From Paenibacillus cellulositrophicus (GTDB taxonomy: Bacteria; Bacillota; Bacilli; Paenibacillales; Paenibacillaceae), in assembly GCF_009363095.1 (NCBI RefSeq), contig NZ_CP045295.1, positions 4,080,001 to 4,144,000 of the forward strand: DNA of 64,000 bases. Direction: 5' to 3'. Each line of letters opens with the position of its first letter. Position 1 is the first letter of the stretch. The notes under the pieces are model-generated. The model did not search any database. It saw nothing but the letters and a program-made list of their open reading frames with translations, and had not been told where the DNA came from. Shown here in pieces: positions 16,504-25,107 of the stretch. The translations under genes were made by a program, and so were the position numbers.

Positions 16504-17916
16504 ATGGATGTAGTTATGCTGTCACGTATCCAGTTTGCCGCGACGACGATTTTTCACTTTTTCTTCGTGCCGCTGTCCATTGGACTGGTGTTCACGATCG
16601 CGATCATGGAAACGATGTATGTCGTCAAAGGCAAAGAAGAGTACAAACGAATGGCTAAATTTTGGGGGAAGCTGTTCCTGATCAACTTCGCCGTCGGCGT
16701 GGTGACAGGGATCTTGCAGGAGTTCCAGTTCGGCATGAACTGGTCGGCTTACTCCCGCTTTGTAGGTGACGTCTTCGGGGCGCCGCTGGCGATCGAAGCG
16801 CTGCTTGCATTTTTCCTCGAATCGACGTTTATCGGCCTGTGGATTTTCGGATGGGAGCGCCTGTCCAAAAAGGTCCACATGATCTGCATCTGGCTGGTCG
16901 CGTTCGGCACGGTGATGTCGGCGTTCTGGATTTTGGCGGCCAACTCCTTTATGCAGCGTCCGGTCGGTTTTACGATCCATAACGGCCGCGCAGAGATGAA
17001 CGACTTTCTAGCTTTGATTACGAACGGCCAGCTGCTGCTGGAGTTCCCGCACACGATTCTGGCGGCTTTTATGACCGGGGCCTTTCTGGTCACCGGGGTC
17101 AGCGCCTACAAGCTGCTGAAGAAGCAGGATACCGCCTTTTTCAAAAAATCTTTTGCCATCGCGGTGATCATCGGGCTTGTGTCCTCGATCGGCGTGGCAT
17201 TGGTGGGCCACCAGCAGGCGCAATATTTGGTGAAGACCCAGCCGATGAAAATGGCTGCGACCGAAGCGCTCTGGGAAACGAGCAGCGATCCCGCACCGTG
17301 GACGGTCACCGCATTTATCGATACGAAAAATCAGACCAATACCGGGGAATTCCAAATTCCCTACCTGCTCAGCTTCTTGTCTTACAGCAAGTTTTCCGGC
17401 GAAGTGACGGGGATGAAGGAGCTGCAGTCCCAGTATGAGCAGCAGTATGGCCCCGGGGATTACATTCCTCCGGTGCGCACGACCTTCTGGAGCTTCCGCA
17501 TCATGGTGGCCAGCGGCTCGCTGCTCATTGTGCTCAGCTTGTATGGCGCCTATCTTGCGGCACGAAAAAAGCTCGACAACCGCAACACCTGGTTTATGCG
17601 CCTGATGCTGTTTGCCATTTCGCTGCCGTTTATCGCCAATACGTCGGGCTGGATCATGACGGAGATTGGACGCCAGCCTTGGACCGTATTCGGGCTGATG
17701 ACGACCGCCGACGGGGTGTCGCCGAGCGTCACGGCCGGCCAGGTATTGTTCTCCATCATTGCTTTTACGGCCATTTACGCCATTCTGGCGGTGGTCATGG
17801 TGTATCTGTTCGTCCGCGTCATCAAGAAAGGACCGTACGCCGACAACGCTGCTCACTCGAATGAGTCGGCCGATCCATTTGATAAGGAGGGAGTTCCGCA
17901 TGCTGTCTCTCAATGA
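16504..17916 (+). CDS. cydA: Cytochrome bd ubiquinol/menaquinol oxidase subunit I
   Basis: A 470-residue, nine-helix haem-binding subunit of cytochrome bd oxidase, the high-affinity terminal oxidase that reduces oxygen to water with quinol. Seen: axial His18 in TTIFHFFFVPLSIGL, the second His in LLLEFPHTILAAFMTG, and the conserved GWIMTEIGRQPWTVFGLM near the C-terminus. The length fits the short Q-loop Gram-positive type rather than the longer E. coli form. Its ATG has GGAAAGAGGG upstream and the leader carries two Rex/Fnr palindromes, predicting induction when oxygen is low and NADH is high. cydB overlaps its 3' end by 17 bases. Confidence 0.96.
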   Translation: MDVVMLSRIQFAATTIFHFFFVPLSIGLVFTIAIMETMYVVKGKEEYKRMAKFWGKLFLINFAVGVVTGILQEFQFGMNWSAYSRFVGDVFGAPLAIEALLAFFLESTFIGLWIFGWERLSKKVHMICIWLVAFGTVMSAFWILAANSFMQRPVGFTIHNGRAEMNDFLALITNGQLLLEFPHTILAAFMTGAFLVTGVSAYKLLKKQDTAFFKKSFAIAVIIGLVSSIGVALVGHQQAQYLVKTQPMKMAATEALWETSSDPAPWTVTAFIDTKNQTNTGEFQIPYLLSFLSYSKFSGEVTGMKELQSQYEQQYGPGDYIPPVRTTFWSFRIMVASGSLLIVLSLYGAYLAARKKLDNRNTWFMRLMLFAISLPFIANTSGWIMTEIGRQPWTVFGLMTTADGVSPSVTAGQVLFSIIAFTAIYAILAVVMVYLFVRVIKKGPYADNAAHSNESADPFDKEGVPHAVSQ

Positions 17917-18919
17917 GCTGTGGTTTGTCCTTGTAGCTGTCCTGTTTATCGGATTTTTCTTTCTGGAGGGTTTTGACTTCGGGGTCGGGATGTCCACGGG
18001 CATTCTGGCCAAAAACGATACCGAGCGCCGGGTGCTGATCAATTCGATCGGCCCCTTCTGGGATGCCAACGAGGTGTGGCTGCTGACGGCCGGCGGCGCG
18101 ATGTTCGCCGCATTCCCGAACTGGTACGCGACGCTGTTCAGCGGTTTTTACACACCGCTGGTGCTCCTGCTGCTCGCCCTGATCGGGCGCGGGGTGGCTT
18201 TTGAATTCCGCGGCAAGGTGCAGACCGCTGCTTGGAAAAAAACGTGGGATGTCGTCATCTTCATCGGCAGTCTGCTGCCGCCGCTGCTGCTCGGCGTCGT
18301 CTTCGCCGACCTGATCCGGGGACTGCCGATCGACCAGGCGATGGAGATGAAAGCCGGATTTTTCGGGGACATCGTCAACCTGTATTCCGTAGTCGGCGGG
18401 CTCACCATGGTAGTGCTCTGCCTCGTGCACGGACTCATGTTTACGACGCTTCGGGTCACCGGCGACCTGCAGGTGAGGGCCCGCCGCTTGGCGGAGGTGC
18501 TGCTTGCACCGCTGGCGGTACTGATCGCGGCGTTCGGAGCGATGACCTATTTCGAAACGGACATTTTTGAGGGCCGTGCCTTCCTGCTGACCGTCATGGG
18601 TGTGGTGATCGTCGCCGCTTACGTGCTGGCTGCCGTCTTCATCGCCAAGCGCCGTGACGGCTGGGCATTCGGCATGACGGGCGCCGTCATTGCGCTGACG
18701 ATTGCCTTCTTCTTTGCCGGACTGTTCCCGAACGTCATGATCAGCTCGATCGATCAGGCGTTCAACCTGACGCTGACCAACGCCGCATCGGGTCCGTATT
18801 CCCTGAAAGTCATGACGATCGTGGCTTTATCCCTGCTGCCGTTCGTGCTTGGCTATCAGATCTGGAGTTATTTCGTCTTTCATAAACGGGTTCACGAGCA
18901 GAACCATCTGGAGTACTGA
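17900..18919 (+). CDS. cydB: Cytochrome bd oxidase subunit II
   Basis: A 339-residue partner of CydA with eight to nine membrane helices: MLSLNELWFVLVAVLFIGFF (helix 1), the family stretch EGFDFGVGM, and GPFWDANEVWLLTAGGAMFA, typical of CydB and needed for assembly of the haem-bearing complex. ATG at 17900 is chosen because AAGGAGG lies nine bases upstream inside the end of cydA and because family members begin with this sequence; an upstream extension in the frame has no support. The cydD start follows after five bases, so cydABCD reads as one operon. Confidence 0.95.
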   Translation: MLSLNELWFVLVAVLFIGFFFLEGFDFGVGMSTGILAKNDTERRVLINSIGPFWDANEVWLLTAGGAMFAAFPNWYATLFSGFYTPLVLLLLALIGRGVAFEFRGKVQTAAWKKTWDVVIFIGSLLPPLLLGVVFADLIRGLPIDQAMEMKAGFFGDIVNLYSVVGGLTMVVLCLVHGLMFTTLRVTGDLQVRARRLAEVLLAPLAVLIAAFGAMTYFETDIFEGRAFLLTVMGVVIVAAYVLAAVFIAKRRDGWAFGMTGAVIALTIAFFFAGLFPNVMISSIDQAFNLTLTNAASGPYSLKVMTIVALSLLPFVLGYQIWSYFVFHKRVHEQNHLEY

Positions 18920-18924
18920 GCACG

Positions 18925-20796
18925 ATGGATAAGCAGCTGCTGGGTTACAAAGGGATAAAGCCCGTTTTCGCCGTCATGCTGCTCCTGACGGTTCTGCAAG
19001 GCGTCTCCATCCTGATGATGGCCAAGGGGCTGGCCGAGGCCGTATCGGCCCTGTTCGCCGGGGCGCCGCTATCCGGGCAGACCGGCAGGATCGCGATGTT
19101 CCTCGGTGCCTTCCTGATCCGGCACGGGCTCGGACTGCTGCAGCAGAAAATCGGCAGCGCGTTTGCGGACCGCACCGCGGCCGATGTTCGGGGGCGGGTG
19201 CTGCGCAAGCTGTTCCGGCTCGGCCCGCGGTTTGCGCGAACCGAAGGCACGGGCCATCTGGTCACGCTGGCGCTTGAAGGGACGGAGAAGTTCCGCAAAT
19301 ACCTGGAGCTGATCCTGCCCCGGATGGCAGGTATGTCCATCATTCCTTGGCTGATTCTGGCCTACGTCTTTTTCCGCGACATCACGTCCGGCGTCATTCT
19401 GCTGGTCTCCATGCCGATCCTGATCGCCTTCATGATCCTCATCGGGCTGGCGGCCCGCAAGCAGGCCGAGAAGCAGATGGACACCTTCCGGGTGCTGTCC
19501 AACCACTTCGTCGATTCGCTGCGCGGCCTGGAGACGCTGAAGCTGCTGGGGCAGAGCCGGGAGCACGGCGCATCGGTAGCCAAGGTGAGCGACCGCTACC
19601 GGACGGCGACGATGCGCACGCTGCGCGTCGCCTTCCTGTCCTCGTTCGCGCTCGACTTCTTCACGATGCTGTCGGTGGCCGTCGTCGCTGTCGGCCTTGG
19701 CCTGCGGCTTGTGAACGGCCAGCTTGAGCTGGTCACCGCGCTGACGGTGCTGATCCTGGCACCGGAATATTTCCTGCCCGTCCGGCAGGTCGGTACGGAT
19801 TTCCATGCGACGCAGGACGGCAAAGAGGCGGGCGCCGTGATGCAGTCCATCCTGGACCGGCCGGAGGGAGAGCCGGCTGATTCCGACGGAGCGCCGGGTC
19901 CGGGCGCCGATTGGCGCTGGTCGCCGTTCAGCCGGTTGACGCTGTCGGGGGTGACCGTGCAGCACCAGGCTGAGGCGTACGGTTCAGCACCGGAGACGGT
20001 TGGTGCGGAACGCGGACGGGAGGCTGGAGCTGACCGGCCTGCAGATGGCCGTATAGATGGGGCCGGGCAGGAGCAAGGGCAGGGGCAGAACCCCCAGAGC
20101 CCTCAGAACCCTCGTTCATTGGATGACGCGTCCTTTGAGGTTCAGGGCATGCCGACCATCGGCATCATCGGCGCCAGCGGCGCGGGCAAATCCACGCTGA
20201 TCGACGTGCTGGGCGGGTTCCTCGCCCCCGATGCAGGCGAGATTTGCCTGAACGGGACGCCGGTCGGTTCGCTGGCCGGTGAAGCGTGGCGCAGCCAGAT
20301 CACCTATATCCCGCAGCATCCGTATCTGTTCAGCTGCTCCCTGCTGGACAACATCCGGTTCTACTCACCGGAGGCGTCCCGGGAGGAAGCGCAGCAGGCC
20401 GTGGAAGCAGCCGGCCTTGCCGGGCTGGTCCGTAGCCTGCCGCGAGGCCTGGATGAGCCGATCGGCGAGGGCGGGCGCCAGCTGAGCGGCGGGCAGGCGC
20501 AGCGTGTGGCGCTCGCCAGAGCTTTTCTGAGCGACCGGCCGATTATTTTGCTGGATGAGCCGACGGCCCATCTCGATATTGAAACCGAGTATGAACTGAA
20601 GCAAACGATGCTGCGCCTGTTCCGGGGCAAGCTTGTTTTTCTGGCCACCCACCGCCTGCACTGGATGCCCGATATGGACCGTGTATTGGTGATGGATCAG
20701 GGCAGGATCGTCGAGGAGGGCACCCATTCGGGGCTGCTCGGCAAGGGCGGGGCGTATGACGCTTTGATTCGATCGCAAATGGAGGGAGTAAGGTGA
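18925..20796 (+). CDS. cydD: Thiol reductant ABC exporter subunit CydD
   Basis: A 623-residue half-transporter: six membrane helices in residues 1-300 and an ATPase with Walker A GASGAGKST (about residue 415), signature LSGGQAQRVALARA and Walker B PIILLDEPTAHLD. With CydC it exports cysteine/glutathione or handles haem, which is needed to assemble cytochrome bd. The four-base overlap with cydC supports a heterodimer. Odd: about 50 extra residues (roughly 349-397), rich in Gly, Glu, Gln, Asp and Pro, sit between the first ATPase strand and Walker A, where related proteins have about ten residues. A GGAGT near the cydB stop serves as its ribosome site. Confidence 0.92.
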   Translation: MDKQLLGYKGIKPVFAVMLLLTVLQGVSILMMAKGLAEAVSALFAGAPLSGQTGRIAMFLGAFLIRHGLGLLQQKIGSAFADRTAADVRGRVLRKLFRLGPRFARTEGTGHLVTLALEGTEKFRKYLELILPRMAGMSIIPWLILAYVFFRDITSGVILLVSMPILIAFMILIGLAARKQAEKQMDTFRVLSNHFVDSLRGLETLKLLGQSREHGASVAKVSDRYRTATMRTLRVAFLSSFALDFFTMLSVAVVAVGLGLRLVNGQLELVTALTVLILAPEYFLPVRQVGTDFHATQDGKEAGAVMQSILDRPEGEPADSDGAPGPGADWRWSPFSRLTLSGVTVQHQAEAYGSAPETVGAERGREAGADRPADGRIDGAGQEQGQGQNPQSPQNPRSLDDASFEVQGMPTIGIIGASGAGKSTLIDVLGGFLAPDAGEICLNGTPVGSLAGEAWRSQITYIPQHPYLFSCSLLDNIRFYSPEASREEAQQAVEAAGLAGLVRSLPRGLDEPIGEGGRQLSGGQAQRVALARAFLSDRPIILLDEPTAHLDIETEYELKQTMLRLFRGKLVFLATHRLHWMPDMDRVLVMDQGRIVEEGTHSGLLGKGGAYDALIRSQMEGVR

Positions 20797-22562
20797 GAAA
20801 AGAAGGATGGATTGTACCATACATCCGGGCCCACTGGGGACGCTGCCTGCTGATTATCGGGCTTGGCAGTCTCGCGCTGCTGTTCGCGGCAGGCCTGATG
20901 TTCACCTCCGGACTGCTGATCTCCAAATCGGCGCTGCGCCCGGAGAACATTCTGATGGTGTACGTGCCGATCGTGCTCGTCCGCACGTTCGGCATCGGGC
21001 GGGCCGTCCTGTTCTATGCCGAGCGGCTGGCGGGCCATGATACGGTCCTTCGGATCGTATCCTCCATGCGCGAGCGGCTTTACCGGATCCTGGAGCCGCA
21101 GGCGCTCTGGATCCAGTCGCGGTTTCGCGCCGGAGACGTATTGGGCGTGCTGTCCGCTGACATCGAGCATCTGCAGGATGTGTATTTGCGGACCGTGTTT
21201 CCCGGAGCGTCGGCGCTGGTCATGTACGCGGCAGCCGCAGCGGCGGTGGGCCGCTGGGATCTTCGCTTTGCCCTGGTTCTGGCGTTGTATATGTTCATCC
21301 TTGTCGGCATTCTGCCGTGGCTATCCCTGATGATGACCAAGGCCAAAACGAAGCTGGCCAAAACACAGAAAGCCGGCATGTACCGGCAGCTGACCGATGC
21401 CGTGCTGGGTATGGGCGACTGGGTGATCAGCGGCCGGGAGGCCCAGTTTCTGGCGGCATACGAGGCGAAGGCCGGGGAATCCGCCCGAACGGATGCGAAG
21501 CTCCGCGCCTGGGTACGCTTCAGACAGCTGGCTGCCCAGTGCGTTGTCGGCCTGATCCTGCTAACGGTGCTGGTATGGGCGGCAGGGATGCATGCGGACG
21601 GGAAGCTGCCGGCCGTGCTGATCGCGGCCTTTGTGCTGGTCGTGTTCCCGGTGACGGATGCGCTGCTCCCGGTCTCGGAAGCCGTGGAGCATCTTCCCCG
21701 CTACCGGGATTCCCTGCGGCGGCTCTCGGATTTGGAAGGGGAGGAGTGCAGCATGAATGGACACGGAAAGGGACAGGTGAGCGGCAATCAAGCCGCAGCG
21801 ATGGCCGGCGGCGCCGTTCATATTCGGGTGGAACGCGCCGGCTTTCGCTATGAAGGCGATTCGTCCTGGACACTTCGGGATATATCCCTCGATATTCCGC
21901 AGGGCAAAAAGGTCGCCATCATCGGCCGCAGCGGTGCGGGCAAATCGACCCTGCTTAAGCTGCTGGAAGGGGCGCTTACTCCTAGCGAAGGCGAGGTCAC
22001 GCTGAACGGCGTTCCGGCCGCGGCGATTGGGGAGCATATGCCCCATATCGTTTCCGTGCTGAACCAGAATCCGCATCTGTTCGATACGAGCGTGGCCAAC
22101 AATATCCGGCTCGGCAGCCAGGACGCCGGCGAGGAGGATATCGTGCGGGCCGCCCGGCAGGTGAAGCTTGACCGGCTGATCGAATCACTGCCGGACCGCT
22201 ACCATACCCGGATGCACGAGACCGGGCAGCGGTTCTCCGGAGGCGAGCGCCAGCGGATCGCTTTGGCCCGGATTTGGTTGCGGAACAACCCGGTGGTCCT
22301 ACTGGACGAACCGACGGTTGGCCTGGACCCCCGGACAGAGAATGAGTTGATCCGGATCTTGCTCGATTCGCTGCAGGGGAAGTCGCTGATCTGGGTGACG
22401 CATCATTTGGCCGGAGCGGAGCATATGGACGAAATCGTGTTTATGGAGGACGGCAGGATCGTGATGCGCGGCAGTCATGCCGAGCTGATGGAGAACGAGC
22501 CCCGCTACCGCAGCTTGTACCAGCTGGACCGGCCGGAGGCGCTGCTGATAAAGGCCAATTAA
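20793..22562 (+). CDS. cydC: Thiol reductant ABC exporter subunit CydC
   Basis: A 589-residue half-transporter, six membrane helices followed by an ATPase with Walker A GRSGAGKST, signature RFSGGERQRIALARI and Walker B PVVLLDEPTVGLD; both catalytic sites of the CydDC pair look intact. The start is GTG overlapping the cydD stop. It works with CydD in cytochrome bd maturation. Immediately after it lies a small dyad GGTTCT...AGAACC without a T-run, and then a 53-residue ORF, so transcription may continue into that gene. Confidence 0.92.
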   Translation: MRKEGWIVPYIRAHWGRCLLIIGLGSLALLFAAGLMFTSGLLISKSALRPENILMVYVPIVLVRTFGIGRAVLFYAERLAGHDTVLRIVSSMRERLYRILEPQALWIQSRFRAGDVLGVLSADIEHLQDVYLRTVFPGASALVMYAAAAAAVGRWDLRFALVLALYMFILVGILPWLSLMMTKAKTKLAKTQKAGMYRQLTDAVLGMGDWVISGREAQFLAAYEAKAGESARTDAKLRAWVRFRQLAAQCVVGLILLTVLVWAAGMHADGKLPAVLIAAFVLVVFPVTDALLPVSEAVEHLPRYRDSLRRLSDLEGEECSMNGHGKGQVSGNQAAAMAGGAVHIRVERAGFRYEGDSSWTLRDISLDIPQGKKVAIIGRSGAGKSTLLKLLEGALTPSEGEVTLNGVPAAAIGEHMPHIVSVLNQNPHLFDTSVANNIRLGSQDAGEEDIVRAARQVKLDRLIESLPDRYHTRMHETGQRFSGGERQRIALARIWLRNNPVVLLDEPTVGLDPRTENELIRILLDSLQGKSLIWVTHHLAGAEHMDEIVFMEDGRIVMRGSHAELMENEPRYRSLYQLDRPEALLIKAN

Positions 22563-22656
22563 ATGGTTCTAGAAGGCGCGGTATGCATAAAAGAACCGGA
22601 TTGGTGCATCCTACCACTTGGGCAGTTTTTGCAATTAAAGGAGGTGCACCCGGGAC

Positions 22657-22818
22657 ATGACGAATCACAATGATCAAGAGCCTAGCAAATACGAAGTCCA
22701 AAGAACCGAGCTGAACAAAATGCCGGTACCGGACAAACAAAGAGAAGAGTTCGCCAAAGAAATGGTGAAGGACGCTAAAGAAGCGTTCAGCCAGCAGCCA
22801 ACCCAGGATAACGAATAA
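22657..22818 (+). CDS. Small charged protein, 53 residues
   Basis: A short ORF beginning MTNHNDQEPSKYEVQRTELN and ending SQQPTQDNE, with AAGGAGGTG at ideal distance from its ATG. It is hydrophilic, without Cys or membrane helix, and dominated by Glu, Lys, Gln and Asn with a central helical stretch (KQREEFAKEMVKDAKEAFSQ). It is similar in style to small spore or cytosolic proteins of Bacillales; no family recognised. It lies 94 bases after cydC and before a terminator, so it may be the last gene of the cyd transcript. Confidence 0.6.
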   Translation: MTNHNDQEPSKYEVQRTELNKMPVPDKQREEFAKEMVKDAKEAFSQQPTQDNE

Positions 22819-22875
22819 TCGGCCCTCGGGCTTTGGCCAAATGACCATTTTCCATTCATAGCAGCGATACGACGT

Positions 22876-22925
22876 CGGGACGCCCTTAAGGAGATCGTGA
22901 AGATCGGGGCGTCCCGCCTGTTTTT
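22876..22925 (+). terminator. Rho-independent terminator
   Basis: CGGGACGCCC (22876-22885) pairs with GGGCGTCCCG (22907-22916), 10 bp perfect, then CCTGTTTTTG. Confidence 0.8.
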
Positions 22926-22936
22926 GTGCAAAATAC

Positions 22937-22952
22937 TTGACTGTACGTTCAA
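22937..22952 (+). promoter_or_regulatory. TetR operator copy 1 (upstream of tetR)
   Basis: TTGACTGTACGTTCAA, a 16-bp near-palindrome whose reverse complement begins TTGAACGTACAGT. It shares TTGAACG with two further copies flanking the MFS gene. It lies about 60 bases before the TetR start, fit for autoregulation. Confidence 0.65.
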
Positions 22953-22998
22953 GAAAATGTTATCCTCACATCAGGATCAAGAAAGGGGCGTTTACGGT

Positions 22999-23586
22999 AT
23001 GGGCAGACACAAGGAATTTGACCAGGAGAAAGCCATCGACCAGGCGCTGGACCTGTTCTGGGAGAAGGGCTACGAGAGCACCTCAATCCAGGATTTGTGC
23101 GATCATCTCGGGATTCACCGGGGCAGCCTGTACGATACGTTCGGCGACAAGCATGAGCTGTTCTTGGCCTGTCTGGACCGTTTCAGCGCAAGGACGGACG
23201 AGAATTATAACTATATTTTAAAAGAGGAAAGCGACTCGCCCAAGGAGCAGCTGGAGCGTTATTTTTCCAGAGTGATGGACGTTTCGCTGAGTAACGCGGC
23301 CCGGGGGCGCGGCTGCCTCATGACGAACACGACCCTGGGAGCGGTAGCTTATGTCCCGAACGTCGCCAGCCGGATCGATGCGCACTATATGCATACGGAA
23401 GCGCTGCTGTTCAGCTTCTTGATGCGGGCGCAAAACAAAGGGCTGGTGCGAAGCAAGCAAAGTCTGCGACAACTGGCCCGTTTTTTGAACGGCGTCAAGC
23501 AGGGCGTCCATGTCATGGCCCGGACGACGGCTGATCGCGGTGTGCTGGAGGATATTTGTGCCGTCGCGGTATCTACGGTTTTTTAA
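22999..23586 (+). CDS. TetR/AcrR-family transcriptional repressor
   Basis: A 195-residue regulator with the TetR helix-turn-helix in the first 50 residues (AIDQALDLFWEKGYESTSIQ, then GIHRGSLYDTFGDKHELF) and a helical ligand-binding C-terminal domain. The GCLMTN and FLNGVKQGVHVMARTTADR motifs recall the TetR_C group seen in AcuR/YxaF-like repressors. ATG at 22999 is preferred; the longer frame has no ribosome site. It precedes an MFS gene by 179 bases, and three similar palindromes at 22937, 23645 and 23730 mark it as the local repressor of itself and the exporter. Confidence 0.88.
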   Translation: MGRHKEFDQEKAIDQALDLFWEKGYESTSIQDLCDHLGIHRGSLYDTFGDKHELFLACLDRFSARTDENYNYILKEESDSPKEQLERYFSRVMDVSLSNAARGRGCLMTNTTLGAVAYVPNVASRIDAHYMHTEALLFSFLMRAQNKGLVRSKQSLRQLARFLNGVKQGVHVMARTTADRGVLEDICAVAVSTVF

Positions 23587-23644
23587 AGATAAATAGAAAT
23601 GGGGAAGTTTTCAGCGAGTGTGGACCCTATTTTTTGAGATTTTC

Positions 23645-23660
23645 TTGAACGAGCGTTCAG
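23645..23660 (+). promoter_or_regulatory. TetR operator copy 2
   Basis: TTGAACGAGCGTTCAG has perfect 6-bp arms TGAACG/CGTTCA around AG and is the best of the three copies. It sits between the tetR stop and the MFS start. Confidence 0.7.
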
Positions 23661-23729
23661 ATAAATGTAGTTACAGCACCGGCTGCTTCTCCCTTTTGTA
23701 GGTAGGAGGCCGATTTTTATACCTTTTTC

Positions 23730-23745
23730 TTGAACGAACATTCCA
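23730..23745 (+). promoter_or_regulatory. TetR operator copy 3
   Basis: TTGAACGAACATTCCA, preceded by TTTTTC just as copy 2 is preceded by TTTTC. It ends 20 bases before the MFS start codon and is 85 bp from copy 2. Confidence 0.6.
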
Positions 23746-23765
23746 ATAAAAGTGAGGGTGATCAT

Positions 23766-25022
23766 ATGAAGCGCATGCTTTGGATCATTTTGATGATGTC
23801 GATCGGGGCGACGTTTACGTCCCCGTTATTTCCGCTCTATCAGGAGCGTTACCATTTAAGCAGCCTGCAGATCACGATTTTGTTTGCGGTATACGCCTTG
23901 TTCCTGCTGCCGTCACTGCTGGTTTCCGGATCCCGGGGAAGCGGTTGGGGGCTCAAGCGGGTGCTCCGGATCAGCATATGGATCTCCATATTTGCCACTC
24001 TGGTATTTATGGGCAGTCAGCAGGCATGGCTCGTGTATGCCGCAAGGATTCTGGAGGGGATCGCTTACGGGACGTTTACCGGTACCGCGGTGGCGTTTCT
24101 GCTGAAGCAGACGCCGGGTGATAAAATCCCGCTGGCCATCACCTTATCGGGTATAACGGTATCGGTCGGATTCGGTCTCGGTCCGGCTTTGACGGGACTG
24201 GTCATTCAGTATCTGCACTTGATGCCGCTGCGCGTTCCTTTCTGGCTGTTGACGGCATTATTGTTGACCGCGTGGATGGCTCTGGAAACGTTAAAGGATG
24301 CCGATTTTCTGGCGCAAAAAGGCAAGCCGAAAGCGGCACCTGCACCGATATCGCTTGGAGTGCCGTCCGAGATCAGCCCGCATTTCTGGTCGTTCAGCGC
24401 CCTGCCGATCTTTACGCTGTTTACGCTGAATGGTATTATTTTGTCCCTGATTCCTTCCTTTGTGAAAAGCGTGCTCCATTCATCCAACCTGTCCGTCTCC
24501 GGCCTGCTGATCCTGCTGCTGCTTGGAGGAGGGGCACTGCTGCAATTGTTGCCGCTGGCGAGCGAACCGGTTACCCGTCTGCGGCTGGGCATCGCGCTGC
24601 TGTCGATCGGGGCATGGCTGGTCGTCTTCTCAGGATCCACCGGAAGTATCGTTCTGCTGTGGATCGGGGTGCTGGTTCAAGCCCTTGGCAGCGGCTGGAC
24701 GTTCCAAATCAGCTTGCGTCTGGCTGGTGAGCTGCCGCACGCCGAGGCTCGGTCAAAGGTCATCACGACCTTTTACCTTGCCGGCTATGCCGGGTTTATC
24801 GTACCGGTTATCGGCACCGGCGTGTTGACGTACTTTTTCGATCTGCATGTGTCGCTCGTGGTGCTGAACACGTTGGCCTCGCTGCTGGTGCTGTATATGC
24901 TCGGTTATTCCGTCCGCTTCCGGCGTTATTACGCCGCGAGAAAGCAGGAGGAAATCCGGCTGGCACGCTCCAAAGCCAAACCTGCCGCCGCTGGGGCAGA
25001 CCGAGGGGCAATGACAAGCTGA
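23766..25022 (+). CDS. MFS efflux transporter
   Basis: A 418-residue major facilitator with 12 predicted helices, of the sugar-efflux/YceI-like layout: ISIGATFTSPLFPLYQERY is replaced here by MSIGATFTSPLFPLYQERYH in helix 1, then GSRGSGWGLKRVLR at the helix 2-3 loop, and RILEGIAYGTFTGTAVAFLL in helices 4-5. ATG at 23766 has GTGAGGGTG upstream; the longer TTG-started frame begins inside operator copy 3 and is rejected. Controlled, by inference, by the TetR protein encoded upstream. A bidirectional terminator follows. Confidence 0.86.
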   Translation: MKRMLWIILMMSIGATFTSPLFPLYQERYHLSSLQITILFAVYALFLLPSLLVSGSRGSGWGLKRVLRISIWISIFATLVFMGSQQAWLVYAARILEGIAYGTFTGTAVAFLLKQTPGDKIPLAITLSGITVSVGFGLGPALTGLVIQYLHLMPLRVPFWLLTALLLTAWMALETLKDADFLAQKGKPKAAPAPISLGVPSEISPHFWSFSALPIFTLFTLNGIILSLIPSFVKSVLHSSNLSVSGLLILLLLGGGALLQLLPLASEPVTRLRLGIALLSIGAWLVVFSGSTGSIVLLWIGVLVQALGSGWTFQISLRLAGELPHAEARSKVITTFYLAGYAGFIVPVIGTGVLTYFFDLHVSLVVLNTLASLLVLYMLGYSVRFRRYYAARKQEEIRLARSKAKPAAAGADRGAMTS

Positions 25023-25043
25023 GGGGAGAATGGTGAGAGAAAT

Positions 25044-25093
25044 AAAAAAGTCGAGTAGGCCAGGAAGATTCCTGACCCTAACTCGACTTTTTT
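25044..25093. terminator. Bidirectional terminator between the MFS gene and fumC
   Basis: AAAAAAGTCGAGT and ACTCGACTTTTTT flank an inner CCAGGAAGATTCCTG region, giving a hairpin with T-runs on both strands; it serves both convergent genes. Confidence 0.85.
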
Positions 25094-25107
25094 GCTTCTA
25101 TCTCTAA

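Noticed and set aside
22565..22598. GGTTCT...AGAACC dyad after cydC as a terminator
   Set aside because: Short arms, long loop and no T-run; the true terminator appears to be at 22876 after the 53-residue gene.
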